DNA from: Gautieria morchelliformis
Taxonomy: Eukaryota > Basidiomycota > Agaricomycetes > Gomphales > Gomphaceae
NCBI GenBank assembly: GCA_015179125.1
Contig: WHVA01000006.1
Coordinates: 372,001-436,000 of the forward strand
Direction of reading: 5' to 3'
Length of the DNA: 64,000 nucleotides
Part shown: one piece after another, positions 32,184 to 44,689 of the stretch
Numbering within the stretch: the first letter of the stretch is position 1
How the letters are laid out: each line of letters begins with the position of its first letter
Notes under the pieces: generated by a model
The model's input: the letters and a program-made list of their open reading frames with translations, nothing else
Told to the model about the DNA's origin: nothing
The model's database searches: none
Translations under genes and position numbers: made by a program

Positions 32184-34685
32184 TTATTATTGTGAGTTAT
32201 CAGTTGATTTTCATTTCCTTACCTTGGGATTTTCAGTGACCTTATCACAACCTCTCTCTATGAAGTACCGCCTATATTCCATTCCCAGTCACAGAATATC
32301 AGGTACTGACTCATGACAGCCAACATCCCTCTCCCATAACTTTCCCGGTTGACCGCACGGAGTTTCAGTGAGGTTTATATGGACTTTTCATTGAAAATTT
32401 CTTCTTTTCCGTTCAAAGATTTACATGGTTATACCCTTGAGTTCCTGTGCATTGTTCACTGAAATTTCATAAGGCTTTGCATGTAAATTACTGGTGAACA
32501 TTGCACTGAAATGTCGTTAAAATATCATGGAAATATTCAATGGCAAAATCACTTAAAAAACTTCAGTGATAATTTCAGTGATTGAATTTATTGAATTTTT
32601 TTCAGTGGGTTTTTCAGTGGGTGCTGTTTCAGTGGCAGAAGCATTGAAAATTGAAACCTAGTGGGTCGGCCTATAGGTTTTCAATGGTTCCGCTATCCAC
32701 AGTGCAGAGCCTCAAGCTGGATAAGAGATAAATTGTAACCTAAAATTGAACCTGAAGTGTGCCTTGACAGGACTGACCGTGACTATGCCTGACTATAACT
32801 ATACATTAGTACATGTAGGGAAACTGAGCTAGGCGCTATAGCAGAAGTCGAAAAGTTCAAAATCGTGCTTTTCAACCTGGCTCATTAGGTGCACAATAAT
32901 GAGTGCACGAATTAAACATTTCTAGTTTTCATCAATATGCTAATTACAGTAATTACAGGAGAAGAAAAATCCAAACAAGTACTATGTAAGGGTGACCTTA
33001 AATGACTTATGGCTTTCCACTACATAATAATTACTACTAGGAACTTGAAGAACTCATAACACAGAATTCTAAGAAAGGATAGTGTCAAATTGGGTGCCTA
33101 ATATCAATGCAACCAACAGAATAATACATCTTGACTGCTGGTTACTGAAGCTGACCTATACGGGTGAGGCTGTTTTGGAACCCTTCAAGACTTTGGTGTT
33201 ATTGCTAACACTTCAATCTATCAGAATGTGTCGTTTATGAGACTCAAACAATATCAAACAATGCTGCAGCACAACTCTGGAAATAATTTAATATTTGTAC
33301 CTTGGTTGCAATCCATGTAAAAACTAGTCCAAGTTAATACAGCTGGAAGGCAATGCGTTTCTTAGCAGCACTGAACAATAAAATAAAAGAATGTAGGTTC
33401 GAGGGCACTATTGGGGTCCCAGCATATTCCAAATATGAGGGAATGTGCTTAGCAGGCGAGTTTATAAATGGACTGACCTGATAATCTACCAACACACTGC
33501 AATTAAACAAGAACCAAAGATAGAATCTTAAGCAGCTTTTACAAGTAACAGGAATTGACTTGTGAAAGATATTAACCAGGAAAATCAACTGATCAACTCT
33601 CTCGGGTATTGGAGTGTGAATGGCAAGACTATCAATTGACAGACTCACTCTGTAGAATTTCACCCAGAGGATTAGTCTAGGTGGCTAAGCAGAAAAGTAA
33701 CTACTTAACAAGAATTAGACACTAAAGTAAGTGAATAACCCTACCTGGGATTAGCAGCTTAGTAAGATGCAAGTCACATGAGTCACGTGTAGGATAGAAG
33801 CAGTAGATTGCTAGATTGGATGATTCTCCTAGGGGGTCAGAATGGCCTCCTTTTATATTGTAAATTACACAGGATTATATAAAATGGGGAGTTTCTATCT
33901 ATTAGGCAAGTGATGTCATAAGTCAATATTTGCACAGCTAAAACACACCCTTGTAACTATTGTGGTGTGTTTGTGCAAGGAAATTAAGAATAGATGGCCA
34001 ATCACCTTCCCTGATTTGCACTGCTCAGCATAGCCTTACACAGCCCTGCATAGCCCTGCATAGCCCTATGACGTCAAGGGTCCTATTTCAGGGGTTGTAG
34101 CACTAGGCTTGGAGGCTCAGCATCCAATAAGATTGATTGAATATACACCCTAGTTTTGGCTCTGCATATCATTGGGCAGCACACAGCCATACACAGCCAT
34201 GGTTGCTATGAAGCAAGTCATGTGTCTGCTGGGTTTGAACTATATTTAAGTGTACAGGCTTGTGTAAGCTGCACTGGATATTTCCAATCTCACCAGCTGA
34301 GATTGAAAGAGCCAAAATGTTGTGGGTGTTTGAGGACGTGCGGCTCTGAATTAGCGCGTTCGAGGATCGCACCAGTCGGAGTTTGAACTTGAGCGCCAAT
34401 GACAAAGTTATGGACTCTCATGGGTGCCTTTGTCAAGCAAAATAAAGCAGTTTTGAGCCAAGGAAGTCAGAACAATTGGCGAAAAAATGTAAGAAAATTC
34501 AAGGAATATTCTAAAGACAGTTCCCCATCAAAGCTGCATGTATTGGCTGATGTTAAGATGGGAAAAAGGGTTTTTACAGGCTTTTTAATGCTTTTGTTGA
34601 GATTTTCTGACTAGAAAGACGGTTCCTACACAGAGGCTCATGAACGGGGGACAAAGGTATTGTCTTCTAGCTCTTCCGACAGTTC
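32184..34685. other. AT-rich stretch without a confident gene
   Basis: 32231-32634 is a cluster of nine TTCAGTG/CACTGAA words. A possible old LTR end (TGTTGGTTGCATTG on the minus strand) lies at about 33118. Short direct repeats (CATAGCCCTG) lie near 34035-34070. At about 34310-34400 a fragment (CGCLRTCGSELARSR) resembles the C-terminus of the gene ending at 30627. No complete gene seen. Confidence 0.45.
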
Positions 34686-35024
34686 TTAGATGACCTGGGG
34701 CCAACATTTCCTGAGCTCCTGCTGGTACCTCATGAGGCATGAAGTCAAAAAGTAACCCGTCTCCCATATCTTCTCAAAGTGCTTCCATGTGTAAACTGTT
34801 AGGATGCTTTCATGTTGTGCGGCTACATTGAGGTTCTTCTCATGTGCTTGTTTCTGGAATTTCTTAAGGCAGTTCAAATGTTCTTTTTCCTGTTGCTTTT
34901 CCTCGTGATTCTGAACCACAATGGAGGTGACCTGCAGCGATCGGTAAGGCCACAAGTCCATGCTTGGAGGCACATCAACCCTCAGTCCTGTTTCCGCTTG
35001 CAGCATACCACTAGTACTGTGAGG
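34686..35024 (-). pseudogene. Coding fragment of unknown family, cut by R1
   Basis: The minus-strand frame (TGMFLT-like start lost; MLQAETGLRVDVPPSMDLW, then a Glu/Lys/Gln-rich helix, then HESILTVYTWKHFEKIW) ends at 34686. At its upstream end it runs into the R1 LTR at 35025. Removing R1 would join it to a Pro-rich stretch (YPYTPPPPQP) near 36000. I do not recognise the family. Confidence 0.4.
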
Positions 35025-35987
35025 TCTCATGACTCATTTATTTCCTGTATCTAGTAACTCTATTTTCCCTTTCATTACTCCACTTCAATGTTTGCTCCAT
35101 TCGCTCTTCGCCAAATTCGCCGAATAACCATTTGCTACTAGCATCATTCACCAGTAGGCACGCCATCAAACACAATCGACATCCTTTACCCGGCTTGATG
35201 GTTCATCACTGGCCCCATCATCTTCTCGACTCAATCCCCTGTAGGTGCTCCTATGTCCGGGATGCATTCGCAGGACGTCCTACCCGTAGATCGTGTGGGA
35301 TCAACCCAGCAGACCAAGAGTCCATGCAGGGCAACATGTATGCAGGCCTTAAGGCATGTTTTCTTACATAGGTACCTTTATCCTCTCTCCCTCCATTGTT
35401 TCATGTTCGCACTCCTCCCCTCTTCCATTGTATATGTGTTTCACCTATTTTGTATCCTGACTGCGCACCCCTATCCAACCCTGGCTCAGGACAGCCTCTT
35501 TCCTATTCACTAACATCATATGAGCATTCAGTATAAGTAGTTTACATTCACATGTATATTCCCCAGTTCAATTATCATAGGTCCATCATGTGCAAAAGCT
35601 TGACCTCACTGTGACCATCGTCTTGAGCCCTCTTCTATAGACTACCATCTTCAACAAGAGGAGGACTTAAGCACCACTGGTGAGTTTTCATACTTCACCT
35701 TCACTACCTTAGTCTTTGTACTATTATCGGTGCTGTCAATGAAGGGCTCTGAAGGAGCACCTTCGCCGGCGAAAGGATTGTTACTGCTTGACAACCTTTC
35801 CGTGAGATTTTGCACGTTACATCGTCGAGTGTCACAGGCTATTTCACTATGACTGTAGATAGTGCGAGGTCCGTTCAGGCAGCCCTCTCACCTTCTGAAA
35901 ATTTATTGGTTCACCTTATTCACCGAACGGCACACTTCGCTGTGTTCACTCATACACAATATTAACACCTAAAAACCAATTGTGACA
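35025..35987 (+). mobile_element. R1 solo LTR, forward, internally deleted (963 bp), TSD TGAGG
   Basis: TGAGG at 35020-35024 and 35988-35992. The first dinucleotide is TC instead of TG, and about 300 bp of the first half are missing relative to 18409-19666. Confidence 0.87.
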
Positions 35988-36289
35988 TGAGGCTGTGGAG
36001 GTGGAGGGGTATATGGATATTGTATGGTCGATGAAGGTGGCAGCAGGGCCTGGACTGCGAATATTAGGACTCAGGTGAATGAGTAGAGGCACAGTATGAG
36101 TCTGGTGGACAAGATGACATTCATGATAATGCTGATATTGACAACTATCGAGATGCTAAGGTATTACCATGCATTGTGCATGGAATCTTCACCTGCACAG
36201 CTCTGAGCCCTAAATCCTCTTTCTCTTCTCCCACATCATAATTCTTACTGAGAATGAGGCCCTGGGATATCATGTAGCAGGATTTGGAA

Positions 36290-39200
36290 GCAAAATCAGA
36301 AGCAAACAAAGTCTCTCACCAACACTGTGGCTTTTACACTCTGCATGGTGGCCTCTGGACTTGTCAGTGGTATTATATCAAGGTGGAAATATATCTTTGT
36401 ATCTGATGCAACTAATCCTATATATATACATTCCCCCTCCGCAAAAAAATAGTGTTTGTTCAACGAGAGACCTGACATGTACCGTACTGGTCCGTACACT
36501 ATTTGTGACATGTTCACTCTATTAACTGATAATAGCTGATGTGGGGGCCCATGGCCACGGTGGTCTCCATCCACTTGCCATCCAGTGCCCCCGGTGATCT
36601 GGTTCGTCAGCTGCAACATCTCTAAGGTTCAAAACTAACCTCCCAGCCTAAATCTTGCATGAGAATGTGGTGCAAATGAAGGGAAGGAACCTTACTGAGA
36701 TTGCGACAATGGAGATGATCCATCTTGCCAGAATAAGTAAATCATGGATCAGCAATCAGTTAAAGATATACACACAGCTGCCCAATTCCTTGTAACTGTA
36801 GAGGTGCAGTAGCAGGCAACAATATGGAAAGAAGGTACATAGCTGTCCCTGTCCTCAATAAAAGAAAAGATGTAACTTAGGTTAAGTATCACTCACAAAA
36901 GATGCTTGAAAACAGGAATCATAGACCATCAGCTTGTGAATGTTGTTGAAAAGAAATAAGAAATCCACATCAAGCAGTACCCCGCTCCATCCCTACAGGA
37001 GTGCAACTTAGTAGGTGATAGGAAGAGAAAGCTGTGAGCCCACCTGAAGAACACTTTCAATAATGGAGTCATAGAAAACCCAAGTGATTTGACTCGTATA
37101 ACCAACTTATACATAGTAAGGGCAAAATATATGGCTAGGGATGTTGATTATCCAAATCAGTAAAATCTGTCTATATTGATGCCCAACGTACCTTGGAATG
37201 CACCAACGAGGGCACTAGTGTCAGGTAAGTTAGGTTATGTGTCTCTGTTTATCTGGCAGGAAGGTCACCCACCCACTCTCAACGACCTGGGATGTATCCA
37301 AAGTTGAGTCTAGAAAACAACCTGGCAGGATACCTGGGAGAGGATCGGGGATGGTGTTGGATGGCGAAAACTGAAGTCCTATGAAGGTAAGTGTAGACTG
37401 CCGTCATGAGCAAAATGAATCAAGGATGCTGTAAATGAGATTTACAACGACTTCGGCTAAAAAGAAGATTAGTTTATTCAGACGCACATAAGTCTGACAC
37501 ACCTATCCAAAGTGCCACCACAATTACAGTCACTACAAAGCATGTGAGTCCAAAGTACATATCACTTGAAACCAACTAACCTCTTTTGCTGTCATGATAT
37601 AGCGCGTATATTCGAAGTATGATGAGCAGATCAACGAAAGGGACAAAGACGATGGCCCCCCTCCAACATTGTAGGTTAATATGGCATAAATGAAGCAAAT
37701 TAACACCTCATACCATACTGCGAAGCTGTTGAAAGGTGTGCAACTATACATGAGCATATCAATAGATACTCTTTTCCCAGCACCATGAAGAGTAGATCAT
37801 ACAACTGCCAAAACAGAGCAGAGTGAGCAATGTCGAGTGACAAACACAATAAAGGATATCACCTCTACAGATAAATTTGCGTTGGTGTTTCCTGCATTAA
37901 AATATTAGATCGACGTAAAGTAGGAAAGGCTTTATATATACCATATGCGGTGATAAGCAGATAGCCCAAGGCGTAATATCGGATAAGGACATGTAAAACA
38001 TTGATCTTCGTCCAAGAAGTTCTATTGGAAATAGTGTGAGTAAGATCATGGACAAAGTACGGGTGGTATGGTTCATACAGCCAGACATATCTTATTTCTT
38101 GGCCAGAGGTGATCAATATTTCGTACAACAGCAATGTTGTAGCGGCCACTTTCAGGGATGGGGTAAATGGCATGAATAAAATAATCAACGTATACCTTAC
38201 AGGTGTTGATGATGATGACCCGAGATCTCGCAACGACTGTAGGGAGCTCCGCGATTAGTGCATCCATAGTACGCTGGGTGGAGGTGGTGTATGTTCTGTA
38301 ATGGTAAGGATCGGTCCACTTTTCCTAGCTCATATGGGAAGCTGTTATATCCGACGATCAGTATCATTTGTATTATAAAACCTGATAGTAAGCTTGTCAT
38401 TGGTTGCTAGTGAGGGAACATTGGAGTGAATCACCATCAACCTCAGCTGGCAGATACTATGATCCAGTGTGTGCAGCTGCCTGTTGAACTCGTATTTCAC
38501 TGATGTGTTGATTTACCGTGCAGTATCCAACAAGTCCGCCGGGGATGTGATGCATAGATCAACCAACGGCCGCAAGGTAGACGCTTGGGGTGCATATCAG
38601 TCGATTGTACGCATAGTATTTCAAACTCACAAGTCCAATGGCAAGCCGTCGACTCGATTAGCTGTAGCTGCTCGCAGACGTATTTTGCCTCAGTGGCATC
38701 ACCGGGTGGCGTTGTGAGCGTGCTACTTGGTTATATTTTCAGCGCTCGTGGAAGGAATAGGACATATGAAGCACAGCAGCGGTGATATATCACCTCCGAT
38801 CCGAATCTGGAAGCAATTTGGAAAACATAGCTATATCTTTGCTGAGTTAGATGTTAGAACTCACCAGAGTGCGCGGCTCTGTTCATGAAGTGATTCATGA
38901 TATGATGGTGACAGACCCCGACACGTACTTTTCAAGTGCGCAGTGGGTGACTTCGCTTGACTGTGAGGCAATGTTACCAGTGACTCCACGCAAATCTGGA
39001 GTCCGTCGGGCTAGAATTCCATTGTACAACAGACCTTGCGTCAAGGTCTCACCGTTCAGAACTACAGGTAACGTCCCTCCAGGCGTTTTCCCCAGTGCAC
39101 GTTCCCATCCAGCATGCTTTCTCGCATTTTCCTCCGTGACGGCTCTCGTCATGCCATCAAAGGTGAGAAATAGAGGGCCACAATATTGCATGGATGGGAC

Positions 39201-39480
39201 TTTGCCAATTTGAAAGAGCGATTTCATCTACTGGCCGAAGGCAGGGTCATAAGGCACGGCCTGCCTAGTGAAAGCTATGTCGCACTGGACACCAATGTAC
39301 TAACGCTAATTTTGTGGCAGTGAAGACGCCGTGTGATATGATGATATCGCACTGGCGCTAAGTACGGTCGAACCTGGCGTCGCGACTTCTGCCTCGGACT
39401 CGGGTATCGAAATGGTTCAAACAATTATTTGTCAGCTACGGCCACTATGGGATTTGTGCTGGCGAGTGGATTTCGTACGA
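36290..39480. repeat. Segmental duplication copy 2 (partner 20326-24060)
   Basis: Aligns with copy 1 except for the solo LTR at 20510-20934 and small gaps. It ends near GGATTTCGTACGATCT. The following 300 bp differ, then the F-box promoter block resumes. Confidence 0.85.
36680..38267 (-). CDS. DUF6533-type multi-helix membrane protein, copy 2
   Basis: Start at 38267 (MDALIAELPTVVARSR). It has the same small-intron pattern and the same signature as copy 1 (LLLYEILITSGQEIRYVW; TSWTKINVLHVLIRYY). A gap relative to copy 1 near 37905-37920 removes part of the sequence behind the third exon, so the downstream frame may be broken. Function unknown, as for the family. Confidence 0.55.
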
Positions 39481-39972
39481 TCTACGAGTAGGCGATTCTC
39501 ACTGGACTCGCAGAAATGGGAACTCGGGTGACAATGGCAGAATGCAGATGCGCAGAAATGGGAATGCAGATGTGAGTGCGCTCGCAGACACGGGGAAGGG
39601 AGTAACAACGAGATGCGAGTGCGTCCAGAAAAAGTCGAGCGAAGCTGTCAAGCAGACATACATGCCGGTATCATCGGTTGGTGGCTGAACCGGAAGCAAC
39701 TAATTTTTGTAAAACGCGTCGGTGCGTCACCGGTACCTACAGATTTGACCCTGAATTTCGATTTTACTGTCGGTATTTAGATACGAGAGCATTCTAGCTG
39801 GCGGTGCCGAATCATGGGGATTCGGTGCAACATTTGTCCATTAGTACATTGCATGATCATATGCTACAGTCGTCAAACTTCACAAGATCCCAGTTATGAG
39901 CCGCAGCTCAATCGGAGTAGCGCCCCTGAATTTGGTTCCTAATATCCCCTGATCTGGTCCAACCTCCTAGCT
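39481..39972 (+). promoter_or_regulatory. 5' flank of F-box gene B, with palindrome
   Basis: CCGAATC-5-GATTCGG at 39807-39825, then GTGCAACATT, as before gene A. The block GCGCCCCTGAATTTGG at about 39922 and CCTCCTAGCTAT at 39965 are shared with the flank at 24011. 39490-39620 contains a tandem repeat built on GAAATGGGAA and GCAGATG words. Confidence 0.5.
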
Positions 39973-40139
39973 ATGTCTCTAGGAACTCGAGCTCAAGCTA
40001 CCATCCCGCCCCGGACGCTGCATGACCCTACGCAAGATCATGCCATCGTTCTCTCAGATTCTAGCATTGATGAGAGGGAAACTGATGAAGAGAGAAAAGA
40101 ACGGCTCAAAGGAGAGGAAAGCGCTACAACATCGCAACT

Positions 40140-40835
40140 CTTGCGCAACTTGGCCATCATCGTAAGTTATAACAATGTCCAGTCTAAAAAAAGTAAATAC
40201 ACAATACGACACCTCCTTTAGATCAACGAAATACATGCTTCCAGGAGAATTGATCGACCAAGTCATCGACCACTCAACTCGCCCAATGTCATCACCGTAA
40301 GTTATAACAATGTCCAGCCTGAAAAAAGTGAACACACAATATGACACCATCTTTAGATCAACGAAATACACACTTCCAGGAGAATTGATCGACGAAGTCA
40401 TCGACCACTCAACTCGCCCAATCTCATCATCGTAAGTTATAACAATATCCAGCCTGAAAAAAGTAAACACAATATGACACCTCCTTTAGATCAACGAAAT
40501 ACATGCTTCCAGGAGAATTGATCGACGGAGTCATCGACCACTCAACTCGCCCAATGTCATCATCGTAAGTTATAACAATATCCAGCCTGAAAAAAGTAAA
40601 CACACAATATGACACCTCTTTAGATCAACGAAATCCATGCTTCCAGGAGAATTGATCGACGGAGTCATCGACCACTCAACTCGCCCAATGTCATCATCGT
40701 AAGTTATAACAATGTCCAGTCTGAAAAAAGTAAACACACAATATGACACCATCTTTAGATCAACGAAATACACACTTCCAGGAGAATTAATCGACCAAGT
40801 CATCGACCACTTGCACGATGACTCACCCTCTCTAC
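40140..40835 (+). repeat. Five tandem copies (about 134 bp) of exon 1, intron 1 and the start of exon 2 of F-box gene B
   Basis: Identical GTAAGTTATAACAAT donors lie at 40162, 40297, 40432, 40565 and 40699 (spacing 135, 135, 133, 134). Each unit ends ...GACCAAGTCATCGACCAC or a close variant. Units 2, 4 and 5 keep ATGTCATCA; unit 3 has ATCTCATCA and unit 1 differs. Confidence 0.92.
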
Positions 40836-40863
40836 GAGCGTGTTGTATGACTTGTCGCGCATG

Positions 40864-40936
40864 TATGGGTGTCATCCTGCACAAAAATCAAATTTCCCGC
40901 GCGCGCCGAAAATGTAAACCTGCGCGCGCGCGCGAG
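40864..40936 (+). repeat. Left terminal inverted repeat of the IS3EU-like element
   Basis: Pairs with 46661-46729. It contains CGCGCGCGCC and a CGCGCGCGCGCG tract, an alternating pattern able to adopt Z-DNA. Confidence 0.88.
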
Positions 40937-41066
40937 CGACTTCCCCGCGCGCGCAACATTGTTTATTTCAACCACTTGTAATCAAAAATTTAATACCATT
41001 AATTTTTTAAGTACTGTAATCTGATACCAATGAAGAGCAGTAAAGACCGGTATAAAATCAAAAAAA

Positions 41067-42019
41067 TTAGACACCAACCACAGTTCCCTCAAACTTCTTA
41101 AGCAACTTCAGTCCCTCCTCCAATATACCATATTCCCTGTCAAAAACTCCATGATCTCTGATAAATTCCACTGCCTGAAGCCTGCAGGCTGTCGTGACAC
41201 CTGCAATGTTTGCGGATTCGAACTTCGCAAGTGCTTCGAGTGGTGTGCAGGGGTGATCTGGATGTAGATAATGGCGTGCAAACCCATCCCACCAGGCAGC
41301 TTCCCAGCTGGCCTGGCAGCCAAGAGCAGGCCTCTTGCACAACACATCGTGTTTGTCCATCTTGAGTGGGTTATATGCGAGGACGAGGCGAAGATGGCGG
41401 ATTTCTGACTGTGTGGAGTGGATAATGTGCATGATAGTGAGACCTAAGAATGAGGCATCCTCTAGACTGAGTCGATGAGCTGGCGTCACAACGAGAGCTT
41501 TAAAAGCTAATTCGATCCAGTCACTGATGCGGAACCTAAGTGCAAGAGAGAGCTGCCGAGCAGGGGAAAGGTTCAGGGAATCGCAACATCTATCTGTAGG
41601 AACGTGCCGAGTTCGAGGATCGAAACAAGCCCTTCTAAGGGGGGGAGATTTGAACTATAGCTAGGGTGCTTCAGTTCAGCCATTAATAAATAGTTTAATG
41701 CTGTCTTACCGACACATAAACCACCACAGTAAATAATCCATTTTTTTTACTGTAAATGGCAGACCCAATTTAACAGGGCTCTCATCGCTCATGCCTTCAT
41801 GATGGTTGGGCTGTGAAGAGCTTGGCGGCATGGAAAACATATCCTTGAAAACAACTGAAAATTTGCGAAGGAGTGATATATGGAGTTTGTAGAGGACATC
41901 CTCAATCTGGACCAGTATTTTAGCTTGTAATATAAGTGAGCATTGCTATAATCTCATACCTGTAATGTGATTGAACCATCTTCGAGGTAAAATTCGCTAT
42001 GGCGAGTAATGACAGTCAT
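41067..42019 (-). pseudogene. BTB/POZ-domain protein gene carried inside the transposon
   Basis: Start at 42019 (MTVITRHSEFYLEDGSITLQ). An intron leads to EDVLYKLHISLLRKFSVVF, the N-terminal half of a BTB domain (a protein-interaction fold often used in cullin-3 ligase adaptors), then DMFSMPPSSSQP. The C-terminal part from about 41600 (RCCDSLNLSPARQLSLALRF, DWIELAFKALV) continues to CQASWEAAWWDGFARHYLHP and stops at 41067. This matches the layout of basidiomycete BTB proteins of about 300 residues. The middle (41625-41755), where the second half of the BTB fold should be, contains stops in all frames I tried, so it is damaged or has introns I cannot place. It runs opposite to the transposase with very close 5' ends. 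Confidence 0.6.
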
Positions 42020-42065
42020 GATCTATGGTATTAGTAGAAAACTGCAAGTAGAATTTTGAGAAGCA

Positions 42066-44161
42066 ATGGGGATGAGTAAAGAAAGCAAAAGTAAACTCCG
42101 ACACCTGTCATGCAGCATGGTCCTCCTACCTGCATTCCCGGATTTGCCAGGTCCTTGTCCACCAAGCAGGTGGGGACACAATGTCAACCGAGCTCATCAA
42201 ATAATTTCTAGGTCCTACTCACACGCCTTGCACGTTCTTCATCGTGAGGATGGTGATTTGCTTCGCCTCAAATACCACTTCGATTTCCTTCTAGGGCGCA
42301 TATGCTATCTCCTCCGGAACCTGGGTGCTACTGATCTACCTGTGATTTGGCTTAAGACATGTGCCGTCTGTCTAGGTAATTACTAGTAGAGCTAGCCATT
42401 GCTGTGAAAGGAGCAGACGACATGTATGTATATTGTACTCATTGGTTTACTATGCTACTCATCCGCATGTTTAGTGATCCAGAAACCACGTCTAGGGAGG
42501 ATCTTACCACTATTATCCATACCGGACGTGTCGGTCGGCCAACGAAGCAATTGAATGCCGAGTGGGTGCAAGAGGCCGTATCTGGGAACCGTCACCTCAG
42601 TCTGCAGCTTCTTTCACAACTCTTAGGCATACACCGGAACACCCTGAGGTACAAGCTGCAAGAAATGGGACTCAGCCAACGCTTCTCCACTCTTAATGAT
42701 ATAGATCTCGATCTTCTAATCAAACTCTACAAACGCCTACGCCCCAACTCTGGAGTTCGATATACCATGGGATTTTTAAGTCGCCATGGTATACGGATAC
42801 AGAAGGAGCGTGTTCAAAAATCTCTACGACGGGTTGATGGCCTTGGACAGGCTCTTCGCCAACATGACACTCTTTTACAGCGTGAATATATCTCCACCAT
42901 GTCAAATGCTGTTTGGCATTTTGACGGCCTGCACAAATTAATTCAATATGGTATTGTTATCCATGGTGGTGTGGATGGACATGATCACACGGTATGTCTT
43001 TTTGCAACATGAATTCTCAATACTCACACTGAGCATGCAGATGGTTGCACTGCGTGCCAGTACTAATAACCGTGCAAGCACAGTCCTGGACTTGTTTTTG
43101 GATGCAGCAGCCAAGTACGGCTGTCCTTCACGCCTCCGTGGTGATCGGGGTGGCGAGAACATTGAACTCGCTGTCTGGATGATCGTGCACCGTGGACCAT
43201 CACGCGGCTCTTTTATGTGGGGATCGTAAGTACTACTGTGTGCTTGTTCCTCTATAAGCTTCATTATTTTTTTTAGTTCAACTCATAACACCCGTATTGA
43301 GCGAATATGGGTTGAGGTCGCAATGCAGTTTAGCCGCCGTTGGCGTGCCTTTTTTGCACGCCTTGAAAGCTCCCATCATCTGGATCGTCTCAACCCTCAC
43401 CACCTATGGCTCCTACACGTGCTTTTCCTCGATCTCATAAATGCAGACTGCAATGCATTTGAAGCCGATTGGAATAACCATCCGATGTCCAGTGCAAATA
43501 ACCGGACCCCATTAGTAAGTAAATTTTGCTGACATCAAGACTACTATTTCACAATTGACATTATTTATAGGATATGCGCTTTCTTAGCAATGCGAAGCAT
43601 GGCAAGATTGTCTCCGAGTATGACGAGGTGCATCCAGACACACTTCAGCGGTACTACTCAACGCATGGCTCCGTTGTCCATCACACAGGTCTCACAGGGG
43701 CTGGTCATCCTTTGGATGAAGACGATCTGGACACAAGTGATGACTTGGAGTCGCTTACTGCTACTGACAGCAGCGGGGACAATATATCTGACTTGGAAGA
43801 CAATGATGAGAATAACAGTGCAATAGAAGACCAATTGACAATGGATGTGCAAGCCAATATCAACCACCCTGCCATTCACGTCCCACGCAGCCAGCCGCCT
43901 TTCAGCAATCGGCTTCACGAGGCGATTTTTTTTGCAGCACTGGATCAAGCTCATGAGACAGGACTAATCCCCGAGGGGTATGGAGTGATGGCTGCTGAGC
44001 AGGAAGATGGCTACCCAGTATTCGAGAGTATTCGTGTGGGTCGTCAGGCTCGGGAGCTTGTTGTGGAGCTCCCGGAGTCTATTTGGTTCCCTCGTGCAGT
44101 TGCTTGGTCGCAAGGCCTTCATATTATGCAAACATTGCTATATCAATTGGAAGATGTATAG
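42066..44161 (+). CDS. DDE transposase (IS3EU-like, integrase-core fold)
   Basis: Five exons join in phase: 42066-42375, 42483-42991, 43041-43225, 43277-43514, 43571-44161, giving about 610 residues. A helix-turn-helix-like region (LSLQLLSQLLGIHRNTLRYK) precedes a catalytic core with D251 (NAVWHFDGLHK), D308 (RLRGDRGGENIE) and E343 (NTRIERIWVEV). Spacing is D-56-D-34-E. GIVIHGGVDGHD and STNNRASTVLDLFLDA are typical of this animal and fungal integrase-core family. The C-terminus is acidic, then SRQARELVVELPESIWFPR-like. No stop or frame change in the joined exons, so it could be active. The 5' end is uncertain; the nearest in-frame Met leaves only about 46 bp to the divergent BTB gene. Expected role: cutting at the terminal repeats and integration with a 6-bp stagger. 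Confidence 0.82.
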
Positions 44162-44689
44162 TAGTAGGTACAACTTCTATCATACTTGAATCCAGATGAT
44201 CACCCACTCTCCTTCCCTTTCTCAGGGCAACTCTTTCCTGCATGCGCCTGACCAACTTCTCCTCCACCTTCACCTCCTCGTTACGCCTAGATGGTATTAC
44301 GAGTTACATGTGCGTGCGCGGTGCCAAGGCACGCATGGCATGTGAGTTGTAAAACAATCCTGCGTGTACGTTTGTACGACGGCGAGAGAGGCAGGCAAAA
44401 TTGATGAAGGTGGGACGTCTCTCATGAAATATGAGCGTAGACATGGTCTGGTTGGGGTGGGCCCGCCGCGGGAGAAAACATAAGAGATGCAGAACGTCGC
44501 ACATGCGCATGGATCAAAAATGTATCTCACACACTGTAGAGTCGAAATATCATTTAGTTTTCATGTCAAAATCAACTCTGTCAAGAGATGGTCAGATAAT
44601 GAGCGTATACAGTACGAGCTACGTGTGAAATTTTTTGCGTCGTCACACACTGAATCTTCACACTCTTTCACCATTTCCACTTCTACTCC
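44162..44689. other. Spacer between transposase and companion gene
   Basis: No coding signal. The last 100 bp before 44690 is pyrimidine-rich and likely holds the promoter of the companion gene. Confidence 0.4.

Noticed and set aside
33060..33125. Second Copia-like LTR on the minus strand starting TGTTGGTTGCATTG at 33118
   Set aside because: The start resembles the Copia LTR, but I found no convincing other end or target duplication. Kept only as a remark.
34310..34400. SINE-like box (GTTCGAGGATCG) shared with 41605
   Set aside because: It does not fit a B box. The 34310 copy is better explained as a decayed C-terminal exon related to the gene ending at 30627.
39973..40161. 63-codon N-terminal extension of F-box gene B
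   Set aside because: The frame is open, but its splice phase does not fit the F-box exon. The 11-nt exon ATGTCATCATC does fit and is shared with gene A.
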